A stretch of 5,445 nucleotides of DNA, taken from contig JADYZI010000021.1 of assembly GCA_020853255.1 (NCBI GenBank), forward strand, positions 1 to 5,445. The letters are read 5' to 3'. Below are positions 1-5,445 of the stretch, in pieces; position 1 is the first letter of the stretch, and each line of letters opens with the position of its first letter. The stretch comes from Acidobacteriota bacterium (lineage in GTDB: Bacteria > Acidobacteriota > Blastocatellia > Pyrinomonadales > Pyrinomonadaceae). Made by a program: the position numbers and the translations under genes. The notes beneath the pieces were generated by a model. It made no database searches, had not been told where the DNA came from, and saw only the letters and a list, made by a program, of their open reading frames with translations.

Positions 1-997
1 GCCCTTTCTCCAGCATTGCGGGGACCGGTGCCGTTCCGGCCGCCAGTTTCATGTTCGACTGCGGGCAGTGAGCGATGCCGACATCGTGTTTTTTCAAGAG
101 ATCAAGGTCCGCTTCGTTCGCATGAACAACATGGGCCGCTATCGTCCGGTCGTTGAAGAAGCCTACTTTTTCAACAAACTCTACGGGCCGTTGTCCCGCA
201 TATTTTTGCGCAATGAATTCGGTCTCGGTTTTCGCTTCGGCCAGATGGATGATCAACGGCGCTTTTGTGCGGTTTGAAAGATCGCGGGCCTCAAGCAGAT
301 GCTCTTGCGAAACCGTATATGGGGCATGCGGGGCAACCGCCGGGACGATCAGCGGATCATTCTGCCACTTTCGAATAAACCGCTCTGTATATTCCAAGCC
401 GGCCGCCCATGTTTTGTTGTCCGGCACCGGAAAATCTATGACCGTCTCGCCCAAAACGCCGCGGACGCCTGCTTTTTTTGTCTCATCCGCAATGGCATCC
501 TCAAAATAATACATATCGCAGTAGGTCGTTGTACCACCGCGTACCATTTCCGCCAGCCCGAGCCGCGTGCCGGCGCGGACGAAAACTTCGTTAACATTCT
601 TCGCTTCCGCCGGAAAAATGAATCTTGTCAGCCAATCCTGCAGGTCGAGATCATCCGCGATGCCGCGGAAAAGTGTCATTGGAATGTGCGTATGGGTATT
701 GATCAGGCCGGGAATAATAACCTTTCCGGCGGCGTTGATCGTCTGCTTTGCGGGTTGCCCCCGCATATCAGCAGCTTTCCCGATCCCAAGTATCTTCCCG
801 TCCTTTATCGCGATCGCCCCGTCGCCGATCACGTTCCGGTCCTGGTCCATAGTAACGACCGTACCGCCAAGTATGAGCAGGTCGATAGACACATTTTCCG
901 CTTTCTGGTTTCGAGATGTCCGTCGCGGCTGGGCCCAGATCGTCGAAAAGAACGAGGCCAAAAGGAAAATTGTGACAGCAGATCTAAAGTTTCGCAT
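1..997 (-). CDS. Exported metal-dependent amidohydrolase, TrzA / MTA-SAH deaminase-like (3' end cut by window edge)
   Basis: Read on the minus strand from an ATG at 997-995, the frame stays open for 332 codons to the window edge; the C-terminus is missing. The N-terminus is a Sec signal peptide (basic MRNFR, hydrophobic AVTIFLLASFFSTI, likely cleavage after A22 in TIWA|QP). A composite-domain start follows (LILGGTVVTMDQ, GKVIIPGLINTHTH). Family motifs appear in order: metal-binding HxH at H102/H104, HAPYT at 224-228, HLAE with H251/E254, a conserved His in AAHVVH (H289/H292), and HCPQSN at 310-315. This pattern fits the COG0402 deaminase group (5-methylthioadenosine/S-adenosylhomocysteine deaminase, chlorohydrolases, related aminopurine or pyrimidine deaminases). 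These hydrolyse amino or halo groups on rings using one metal. The last metal ligand, an Asp, should lie beyond the window. The exact substrate cannot be read. Most characterised members are cytosolic, so the signal peptide is unusual. No strong Shine-Dalgarno precedes the ATG; an in-frame GTG lies immediately upstream. The gene is divergent from the receptor at 1177. Confidence 0.9.
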   Translation of the reverse strand, partial: MRNFRSAVTIFLLASFFSTIWAQPRRTSRNQKAENVSIDLLILGGTVVTMDQDRNVIGDGAIAIKDGKILGIGKAADMRGQPAKQTINAAGKVIIPGLINTHTHIPMTLFRGIADDLDLQDWLTRFIFPAEAKNVNEVFVRAGTRLGLAEMVRGGTTTYCDMYYFEDAIADETKKAGVRGVLGETVIDFPVPDNKTWAAGLEYTERFIRKWQNDPLIVPAVAPHAPYTVSQEHLLEARDLSNRTKAPLIIHLAEAKTETEFIAQKYAGQRPVEFVEKVGFFNDRTIAAHVVHANEADLDLLKKHDVGIAHCPQSNMKLAAGTAPVPAMLEKG

Positions 998-1028
998 CAC
1001 GTCGAACGTACACCGTTTCTGTGGAAAA

Positions 1029-1044
1029 ATGCAATTGCATATGC
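1029..1044. promoter_or_regulatory. Overlapping perfect palindromes in the divergent intergenic region (candidate operator)
   Basis: ATGCAATTGCAT (1029-1040) is a perfect 12-bp palindrome, and GCATATGC (1037-1044) is a perfect 8-bp palindrome overlapping it by four bases. They sit between two divergent starts (997 minus, 1177 plus) and end 8 bases before the candidate -35 of the rightward promoter. That is a plausible position for a regulator controlling one or both genes. No regulator gene is visible in the window, so the binding role is inference; an AT-rich palindrome of this size can also occur by chance. Confidence 0.35.
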
Positions 1045-1052
1045 TTCCATAC

Positions 1053-1081
1053 TTGACGGAATGGTACTTCGTTCTGATACT
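1053..1081 (+). promoter_or_regulatory. Candidate sigma70-type promoter for the TonB-dependent receptor
   Basis: TTGACG (1053-1058, 5 of 6 to the consensus -35) is followed after exactly 17 bases by GATACT (1076-1081, 4 of 6 to TATAAT). Transcription would begin near 1088, leaving a leader of about 90 bases before the receptor start at 1177. Spacing and orientation suit the receptor gene. Promoter consensus in the presumed host phylum is poorly known, so this remains a prediction. Confidence 0.45.
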
Positions 1082-1166
1082 TTTGTCCGTGCATTTTGAA
1101 TATCGATCAGGGCTTGGCCGGTCAATGCTTAGCGCTCCACTGGCGAACAGAACTTTTTTCATCACC

Positions 1167-1171
1167 GAGGA
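1167..1171 (+). promoter_or_regulatory. Ribosome binding site that fixes the receptor start at 1177
   Basis: GAGGA lies five bases before the ATG at 1177. The upstream in-frame ATG at 1096 would place 27 polar residues before the signal peptide and sits very close to the predicted transcription start. The internal ATG at 1222 has no Shine-Dalgarno. The start at 1177 is therefore preferred. Confidence 0.65.
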
Positions 1172-1176
1172 ATAGA

Positions 1177-4100
1177 ATGAAATTACATCGGATCACCAGC
1201 TATGCCGACGCCGCCTCATTTATGAGCGGCTGTCGCGGTCTTGCTTCTCTGCTGTTTTTTACCGTCATTTTTGCGACACCGCTGCTTGCTCAATCGGCCA
1301 ATACTTCTGCGATGATCGTTACGGTCGTTGACGAAATGGGCGCGGTTGTCACAGGCGCCGATATTTCAGTCGTGAATACCAAAACCGGAGCGGTGCGTGA
1401 TGTCGTTTCGGGCGACGACGGCTCGATCGCCATTCCCGCTCTACCGCTGAACGGAAGCTACGGGGTCAGCGTACATAAATCGGGCTTCGCCCAAAATTCC
1501 GTGACCGGCCTTGTTCTGCGGTCTGGCGAGACGGCCGCTGTCAAGATCAGGCTGCATGTCGGGAACGGCAACACCGAGGTCACAGTGTATGGAACGACCG
1601 ACGGCGTTCGCGCTGATCCGATCATCGGGCGTCGCTTTGACGGTGCAGAGATAGACAAAACACCGATACTCGGCCGAAAGCTGACCTCGATACCGCTTTT
1701 GAATTCAGCATTTCGGCAAGGCAAGGGAACCGGCGATCTGTTTGTAAATCAAACATATTTCATCACCGGTGTCGGGTCGCGCCGGGCCGCCGCTTTTGTG
1801 ATCGACGGCGCCGACAACGACGAAGGCTGGGGAAGGCAAACGGCTGTCGCGACCGTACCGATCGGCGCTGTCCAGGAAATGAATGTGCTGTCTAATGCGT
1901 TTTCGGCCGAGTACGGCTGGACATCCGGCCCGGCGATAAATATTGTCACGCGAACCGGCACGAATGGCTTTCACGGCGAAGGTGTATATATGCTAAGGCC
2001 GGGCGGCTGGCAGGCGGAAGAATTCTCGACAAAAAACTTTTGTCCCGGATCGGTATCAACGTGTGTGACGCCTTCGACCTTGCAAAGCGTCAGCGCGGTC
2101 GATATTCCTGATGAATTGAACCAATTCTCCGGAGCGTTTGGCGGCCCGTTGATCAAAGATAAAACCTTCTTCTTCCTTGCCGCCGATCATACGCGGCAAA
2201 ACCGCACAACGACGCTTTCAAGCTCGCTGCCCGCGTTTCTGCTGCCGGCCGACGGGCAATTGGATTATACCGGCCATTATCGCCAGACGTTGTTTGACGG
2301 ACGACTAGACCACCGTTTCACGAAGGATCATTACCTGATGTTCCGATTCAATCTCGATCGCATGTCCGATGATAATCCGCAGGATGCGGTCGGCGGCACA
2401 AATGCTCCGAGTGTTGCCCGTCGTTATTCACGGCGTGCGTGGACGACCCAGTTGAACCACACATGGGTAGTAAACAGTCAGTTCCTGAACGAAGCTCGAT
2501 TCGCTTATCTGAACGGCGATCCTGTAACGCTTTGGGAGGCCCAGAACCCATCGACCATCTATACGCGCGGCAGCGGCAACGCGGCGGTTCCGTTTACTAT
2601 CGGACAATCGCGGTCGTCGGATCTTTTCAGCCATCAATGGCAGGTCGCCGATACGCTTTCGTGGACCGCCGGCAAGCACTATCTTCGCTTTGGCGGTAGC
2701 ATCATCCGCCACACCGCGGGCGGCACAGGAAACGAGCCCGGCGCGCTAACGCTTGGAACTTTTACATTTCTAACAACCGGGCCGCGAAACCAGCTTCCAT
2801 TCGATCAATTGACGCTCGCCGACGTTCAAAACTATCAACAGCCTATCAGCTTTGGCATAGATAGCTATGACCTTTCACAGTGGCTAATCAGCGGATTTGT
2901 CCAGGACAGTTTTCGGGTCACACGGGATCTGAACCTGGAGCTCGGCTTGCGATACGATCGGCAAACATTGACCGATGCGAAGAAGGACTTTTCGCCGCGA
3001 ATTGGTTTTGGCTGGCATCCGTGGGGCGATCCGCGAACATCGGTCCGCGGCGGTTACGGGATGTATTATACCCAGATCAGAATGAACAGCGTTGCCGGTT
3101 ATCTGATAAACGGCCTCGACGGCGTCGCTACCTATACTGCGAATCCGGGACAAACCGGCTTTCCGACATGCCTGACGGGTTCGTGCCTTCCCGTAAATGT
3201 CGATCCTCGGACCATTCCCGCAAACCAATTGCCCGCCCGCGACATCACGATCCGCGCCGGCCTCGGCGATTATTATCGTGAACAATTTGCACGGCACGGG
3301 CTAAATTTCGACTTAGTGCCAAACTACGCCGATGAACTCGTCAACCCGCGAAGTCAGGTATATTCCATCGGTGCCGAACGCGAGATCTTCAGCGGGCTAT
3401 TTGCCGGCGTTGATTATGTGCATCAGCATCTTACCGGCATGGACCGGACGGTTGACCTGAACGCTCCGGCACCGTTCGACCGCACGTCGCCGGGACAGTG
3501 CCGCTCAGCCAACTGCAGCAATTCGGCCAGTGCGAATCTTGCGAATGCAACGCGGCCGATCCTGCCGGTGAATGGCGGCGTTCGGCGGATAAACGCGATA
3601 ATGAATCTCGGCACGGCGGATTACGACGGGGTGCAAACACTTGTGAGTTTGCGCGGTAATCGACGCTTTTCGGCTTCGGTCAGCTACACGCTTTCAAAAG
3701 CGACCAACACGAACGAACCCGACGGCAACGGCATCGGGCCGAACCAAAGCATCATATCAAAACTTGGCGAGGAAGAACGCGGGCCGAGCGTAGTGGACCA
3801 GCGGCATCGGGCGGTGATCGACTTCAGCTATCGCTTTCCGTTGGGCTTTACGGCCGGGACGCTGATGCAGTTTGCATCGGCAAGGCCGTTCAACTCGACG
3901 ACCGGGGTCGATAACGACGGCGACGGCCAGCAAAACGACCGGCCTGTTATCGACGGAAAGGTTATTGCGAAATCGGCATTTCGCGGGACGGGCACACAGG
4001 ATGTTGCCGTCTTCGCCGAAGAGCGGATCAGGCTGAGCGAACAGATGGCGATCGTTCTTCGGTTCGAAGGGTTCAACATTTTCAATCACGGCAACTTTCT

Positions 4101-4257
4101 TGCCCGCGGGGTTACGGTTTGGGGCAACGGCACGATCGCGAATCCGGATTTCGGCCGATTCGTCGGCGGTACCGGAACGTCGCCAACGGCGATCCCGGCA
4201 TTTGCGAACATCGATCCGCCAAGAATGTTCCAGCTACAGGCACGGTTTGTATTTTAA
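1177..4257 (+). CDS. Oar-like TonB-dependent outer-membrane receptor with N-terminal carboxypeptidase-regulatory-like domain
   Basis: This complete 1026-residue protein begins with a Sec signal peptide that has a long n-region (hydrophobic LASLLFFTVIFATPLLA, cleavage near A38|Q39). Residues about 45-128 form a CarboxypepD_reg/Ig-like domain (VVDEMGAVVTGADISVVN, then a DGS turn and YGVSVHKSGF). TEVTVYG (133-139) may be the TonB-box-like segment. The plug spans about 140-265 (FVIDGADNDEG, VLSNAFSAEYGWTSG, AINIVTRTGTN). The rest is the beta barrel, including SGFVQDSFRVTRDLNLELGL, YTLSKATNTNEPDG and FEGFNIFNHGNF, and it ends in an aromatic outer-membrane signal (LQARFVF). Length and motif order match the large Oar-like receptors abundant in Acidobacteriota. 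Such proteins take up or bind ligands at the outer membrane using TonB energy; the ligand here is unknown. Unusual details are six mature-protein cysteines in three close pairs and an acidic calcium-type loop at 912-921. The gene appears monocistronic and is divergent from an exported amidohydrolase. Confidence 0.92.
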   Translation: MKLHRITSYADAASFMSGCRGLASLLFFTVIFATPLLAQSANTSAMIVTVVDEMGAVVTGADISVVNTKTGAVRDVVSGDDGSIAIPALPLNGSYGVSVHKSGFAQNSVTGLVLRSGETAAVKIRLHVGNGNTEVTVYGTTDGVRADPIIGRRFDGAEIDKTPILGRKLTSIPLLNSAFRQGKGTGDLFVNQTYFITGVGSRRAAAFVIDGADNDEGWGRQTAVATVPIGAVQEMNVLSNAFSAEYGWTSGPAINIVTRTGTNGFHGEGVYMLRPGGWQAEEFSTKNFCPGSVSTCVTPSTLQSVSAVDIPDELNQFSGAFGGPLIKDKTFFFLAADHTRQNRTTTLSSSLPAFLLPADGQLDYTGHYRQTLFDGRLDHRFTKDHYLMFRFNLDRMSDDNPQDAVGGTNAPSVARRYSRRAWTTQLNHTWVVNSQFLNEARFAYLNGDPVTLWEAQNPSTIYTRGSGNAAVPFTIGQSRSSDLFSHQWQVADTLSWTAGKHYLRFGGSIIRHTAGGTGNEPGALTLGTFTFLTTGPRNQLPFDQLTLADVQNYQQPISFGIDSYDLSQWLISGFVQDSFRVTRDLNLELGLRYDRQTLTDAKKDFSPRIGFGWHPWGDPRTSVRGGYGMYYTQIRMNSVAGYLINGLDGVATYTANPGQTGFPTCLTGSCLPVNVDPRTIPANQLPARDITIRAGLGDYYREQFARHGLNFDLVPNYADELVNPRSQVYSIGAEREIFSGLFAGVDYVHQHLTGMDRTVDLNAPAPFDRTSPGQCRSANCSNSASANLANATRPILPVNGGVRRINAIMNLGTADYDGVQTLVSLRGNRRFSASVSYTLSKATNTNEPDGNGIGPNQSIISKLGEEERGPSVVDQRHRAVIDFSYRFPLGFTAGTLMQFASARPFNSTTGVDNDGDGQQNDRPVIDGKVIAKSAFRGTGTQDVAVFAEERIRLSEQMAIVLRFEGFNIFNHGNFLARGVTVWGNGTIANPDFGRFVGGTGTSPTAIPAFANIDPPRMFQLQARFVF
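3910..3939 (+). other. Acidic DxDxDG calcium-type loop within the receptor barrel
   Basis: Residues 912-921 of the receptor read DNDGDGQQND, matching the DxDxDG spacing of EF-hand or thrombospondin-type calcium loops, and are followed by RP. It lies between predicted strands (FASARPFNSTTG before, VIDGKV after), so it is probably an external loop or turn. Similar N-D-G-D-rich loops are, to my knowledge, common at this place in Oar-like receptors. Metal binding is inferred from the pattern only. Confidence 0.4.
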
Positions 4258-4288
4258 TGACCCTGACGCGGCAGTATGCCCACTATTT

Positions 4289-4304
4289 GCGGAAGCCGCT
4301 TTTT
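4289..4304 (+). terminator. Weak terminator-like hairpin after the receptor
   Basis: GCGG (4289-4292) and CCGC (4296-4299) can pair around a 3-base loop and are followed directly by TTTTT (4300-4304), 31 bases after the receptor stop codon. The stem is only 4 bp, short for an intrinsic terminator. The much longer inverted repeat just downstream may be the real stop signal. Confidence 0.25.
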
Positions 4305-4379
4305 GCAGAAGCCCGCACGTATTAAGGGCTTAACGCTCGATGCTCCGTATTAAGCCTTACTAACGTGCGGGCTTCTGCA
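4304..4379. repeat. Long inverted repeat, REP-like palindromic element or bidirectional terminator
   Basis: TGCAGAAGCCCGCACGT (4304-4320) is the exact reverse complement of 4363-4379, a perfect 17-bp stem. Pairing resumes inward with GGCTTAA (4327-4333) against TTAAGCC (4350-4356), so imperfect arms of 30 bases enclose a 16-base loop (4334-4349). The left half also carries its own small palindrome (TTAAG/CTTAA, 4322-4333). No T-run follows on the plus strand. Its size, GC-rich tips and intergenic position resemble dispersed repetitive extragenic palindromes, but copy number cannot be judged from one window. It ends 14 bases before the lipoprotein-fragment start at 4394. Confidence 0.7.
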
Positions 4380-4393
4380 CTCGACTTTACAAC

Positions 4394-4573
4394 ATGAAAC
4401 GGATATTTCTTTACTTTGCATTTGCCGCCGTCATTTTCGCTGTCAGCTGTGGGCGATTTGCAGTCTCTCTTTGGTCGTCGTATTTCGCCAATACTCGATC
4501 TCGTCCGATCTGTCTGAGATCGACACGACCTTTAGCTTGGTCTTGTCCAACCGAAGTTCGGGAATGTCTTTAA
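4394..4573 (+). pseudogene. 5' fragment of a lipoprotein gene, truncated after the signal peptide
   Basis: A 59-codon frame starts MKRIFLYFAFAAVIFAVSCG, a textbook lipoprotein signal: basic n-region, hydrophobic core, and AVSC lipobox with C19 encoded at 4448-4450. After about residue 20 the translation loses protein character (RFAVSLWSSYF, then Arg/Ser/Cys-rich) and runs antisense to the minus-strand small gene whose start is at 4583. I infer that only about 4394-4455 is original coding sequence and that the rest of the gene was lost at a junction near 4450-4460. The start has no clear Shine-Dalgarno. A genuine short lipoprotein of 59 residues is possible but less likely, because the tail is better explained as antisense sequence. 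Confidence 0.45.
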
Positions 4574-4583
4574 CTTCACTCAT
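4443..4583 (-). pseudogene. Truncated small hypothetical protein (LDKTK...EYW...ERLQ type)
   Basis: On the minus strand an ATG at 4583 opens a 46-codon frame ending in TGA at 4445-4443. The product has MSEVKDIPELRLDKTKLKVV, then SDEIEYWRNTTTKERLQ, then IAHS and a stop. From memory, the pattern LDKTK-x-VV ... YW-(4-6)-ERL resembles a family of small proteins of about 60-90 residues, often followed by MRQINYGYD-like sequence and encoded next to nucleotidyltransferase-type genes. Here the reading stops just after ERLQ, exactly where the sequence becomes antisense to the lipoprotein signal peptide. I therefore call it a gene broken at its 3' end. The family link is recognition from memory and not a search result. 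The ATG overlaps the stop of the preceding minus-strand frame (ATGAGTGA), suggesting former translational coupling. Confidence 0.45.
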
Positions 4584-4743
4584 TCTTCAATAAAATAATC
4601 CGAATCAATTCGTTTGATCTCATAGTTCGCAACAACGGAATAACTGAAGTGATATCGATCATCAATCCAACGAGTTCATTTGCGTCGATAGGGATGATCC
4701 TATTTTCATTATTTTCAACGAACTCACTCGCTCCTTTGAAAAC
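4576..4743 (-). pseudogene. Unrecognised minus-strand coding remnant upstream of the small gene
   Basis: A minus-strand frame is open from 4743 down to a TGA at 4578-4576, about 55 codons, with no ATG near its beginning. The translation looks protein-like, with alternating hydrophobic and charged segments: GASEFVENNENRIIPIDA, then LVGLMIDITSVIPLLRTM and NELIRIILLKNE. Upstream in the same frame, YDAIPPIF lies between two stops, which hints at an older, longer gene broken by nonsense changes. The final ATGAGTGA overlaps the start of the next minus-strand gene at 4583, an operon-like arrangement. I do not recognise the family. It could also be non-coding AT-rich sequence that happens to be open. 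Confidence 0.3.
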
Positions 4744-4799
4744 TCAAAAAATGGGCGGAATCGCATCATATCAGCTGGGCATTGAAACAAAAATTAGTC

Positions 4800-5198
4800 T
4801 TACTTCAAAAACTTCGAATCAAACGCCCTCGGAAGCAGTTCGCTCATTTGGATGGTTTCGGTCTTGCCGTGGAGGTTTGCGAGGATGACCGGGACGTCGC
4901 CGCAGAATTCCCAGATTATCTGGCGGCAGACACCGCATGGCGGCGTCAGATCTTCGGTATCTACGACTACGGCGATGCGGCCAAATTTCTTTTCGCCGCG
5001 TGAGATTCCTTTCCAGATCGCAACGCGTTCGGCACAGACCGTCAGGCCATAGCTTGCCGATTCGACGTTGCAGCCCGTGTAAATATTTCCTTCGTCCGTT
5101 TCGACCGCGGCACCGACCTTAAAGTTCGAATAGGGTGCAAATGCGTTTTCGCGCACACCGTGCGCGGCATTGATTAGATCTTCGTCCGTATGTTTCAT
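4800..5198 (-). CDS. cdd: Cytidine deaminase
   Basis: This complete 132-residue protein is the usual length for the small tetrameric bacterial cytidine deaminase. It hydrolyses cytidine and deoxycytidine to uridine or deoxyuridine plus ammonia in the cytosol. The active site is intact: APYSNFKVGAA (21-31) near the N-terminus, the nucleoside-binding TGCNVESASYG (41-51) with N44 and E46, the zinc and proton-shuttle motif CAE (C55, E57), and PCGVC with zinc ligands C88 and C91. Three zinc cysteines place it with the B. subtilis-type enzymes. It starts at ATG 5198-5196, 20 bases after the uridine kinase stop, so the two are probably co-transcribed. The Shine-Dalgarno is weak (AAAGAA region), consistent with coupling to the upstream gene. 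Nothing odd is seen in the protein. Confidence 0.97.
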   Translation of the reverse strand: MKHTDEDLINAAHGVRENAFAPYSNFKVGAAVETDEGNIYTGCNVESASYGLTVCAERVAIWKGISRGEKKFGRIAVVVDTEDLTPPCGVCRQIIWEFCGDVPVILANLHGKTETIQMSELLPRAFDSKFLK

Positions 5199-5218
5199 CA
5201 GGTAATTCTTTATCGCGT

Positions 5219-5445
5219 CTAAGGCAAACTCCCTACCGGTAGTGTTTCCGCCTGGAGTTTTTCGCGGACCATGCTGCAGAGAAATTCGACGGTGATGCCG
5301 GTGTTCGAGCCTTCCGGGATGATAATGTCAGCGTGCCGTTTTGACGGTTCGACAAACTCAAAGTGCATCGGGCGAATGGTCCGCTCATATTGTTCAAGCG
5401 TTCGCTCGAACGTGCGGCCGCGTTCGGTAATATCGCGTTTCAGCC
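5219..5445 (-). CDS. udk: Uridine kinase, C-terminal 74 residues (5' part outside window)
   Basis: The minus-strand frame enters from the right edge and ends at TAG (5221-5219). The visible 74 residues contain the conserved C-terminal signature of uridine/cytidine kinase: KRDITERGRTFE, QYERTIRPMHFEFVEPS, then KRHADIIIPEG, where the family keeps RGR, PMH, FVEPSK and AD-IIP. The enzyme phosphorylates uridine and cytidine to UMP and CMP using ATP or GTP. The P-loop and lid lie beyond the window. The gene is followed 20 bases later by cdd, giving a compact pyrimidine-salvage operon: Cdd supplies uridine and Udk traps it as UMP. The tail after the last conserved block (NTGITVEFLCSMVREKLQ) is of ordinary length for the family. 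Confidence 0.92.
   Translation of the reverse strand, partial: LKRDITERGRTFERTLEQYERTIRPMHFEFVEPSKRHADIIIPEGSNTGITVEFLCSMVREKLQAETLPVGSLP

Larger units (their letters stand above)
4384..4799. other. Gene-poor, AT-rich stretch with gene fragments between the inverted repeat and cdd
   Basis: Apart from the fragments listed separately, I see no intact gene here. Hand counting 4561-4740 gives 64 G or C of 180 bases (about 36%), against roughly 65% in a sampled line of the receptor gene (1801-1860). Low GC plus broken frames suggests decayed or transferred DNA. No clear terminator is visible directly downstream of cdd. Confidence 0.5.

Noticed and set aside
299..1099. Long plus-strand open frames across 153-1175
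   Set aside because: They are antisense to the amidohydrolase, whose minus-strand translation has all family motifs; the plus-strand products are Arg/Pro/Ser-rich with no recognisable domain or ribosome binding site.
1096..1176. Receptor start at the upstream ATG 1096
   Set aside because: It would add 27 polar residues before the signal peptide and sits almost on the predicted transcription start; the ATG at 1177 has GAGGA five bases upstream.
2884..3297. Minus-strand open frames inside the receptor gene (also 2428-2712, 3757-4089 and others)
   Set aside because: These are shadow frames of a high-GC coding gene with Arg/Ala-rich translations and no motifs.
4100..4333. Plus-strand frames running past the receptor stop into the inverted repeat
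   Set aside because: They are alternate-frame readings of the receptor 3' end followed by repeat sequence, with no independent support.
4258..4799. tRNA, small RNA, riboswitch or CRISPR array in the gene-poor stretch
   Set aside because: No cloverleaf, no regularly spaced repeats and no recognisable riboswitch core were seen; the only strong structure is the single inverted repeat at 4304-4379.
4649..4888. Plus-strand 79-codon frame running into cdd
   Set aside because: Its second part is antisense to cytidine deaminase and its first part is antisense to the minus-strand remnant; no ribosome binding site or protein motif is seen.
1..5445. A complete new defence or mobile system
   Set aside because: The intact genes are an amidohydrolase, a TonB-dependent receptor, cdd and udk. 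No nuclease, transposase, integrase or intact toxin gene is present; only a possible decayed small module at 4443-4743.

Overview
The window looks like chromosomal DNA from a Gram-negative soil-type bacterium, most likely an Acidobacteriota member (Blastocatellia/Pyrinomonadales-like). The basis is a very long Oar-like TonB-dependent receptor with an N-terminal carboxypeptidase-regulatory-like domain, moderate-to-high GC in the genes, and Sec or lipoprotein signal peptides on several products. This taxonomic placement is inference; no rRNA or marker gene is present.

Layout. (1) Positions 1-997, minus strand: the N-terminal 332 residues of an exported metal-dependent amidohydrolase of the TrzA / MTA-SAH deaminase group, running off the left edge. 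(2) 998-1176: a divergent intergenic region with overlapping palindromes (1029-1044), a sigma70-like promoter facing right (1053-1081) and a good Shine-Dalgarno. (3) 1177-4257, plus strand: a complete 1026-residue outer-membrane TonB-dependent receptor. (4) 4258-4799: a gene-poor, partly AT-rich stretch. It holds a 17-bp perfect inverted repeat (arms extending imperfectly to 30 nt) resembling a dispersed palindromic element, the 5' end of a lipoprotein gene (+), and the 5' end of a small minus-strand gene. These two converge on one apparent deletion junction near 4450-4460. An unrecognised minus-strand coding remnant lies next to them. (5) 4800-5445, minus strand: cytidine deaminase (cdd) preceded by the 3' end of uridine kinase (udk), a pyrimidine-salvage operon.

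How the parts may work together. Cdd turns cytidine into uridine and Udk phosphorylates uridine or cytidine, so the right-hand pair is ordinary nucleoside salvage. On the left, an exported deaminase-type hydrolase is divergent from an outer-membrane receptor across one shared regulatory region. That arrangement suggests, but does not prove, capture and periplasmic processing of the same compound. I see no clear new defence or mobile system. The points most worth a second look are this exported amidohydrolase/receptor pair, the palindromic repeat, the double-truncation junction, and the three close cysteine pairs in the receptor.
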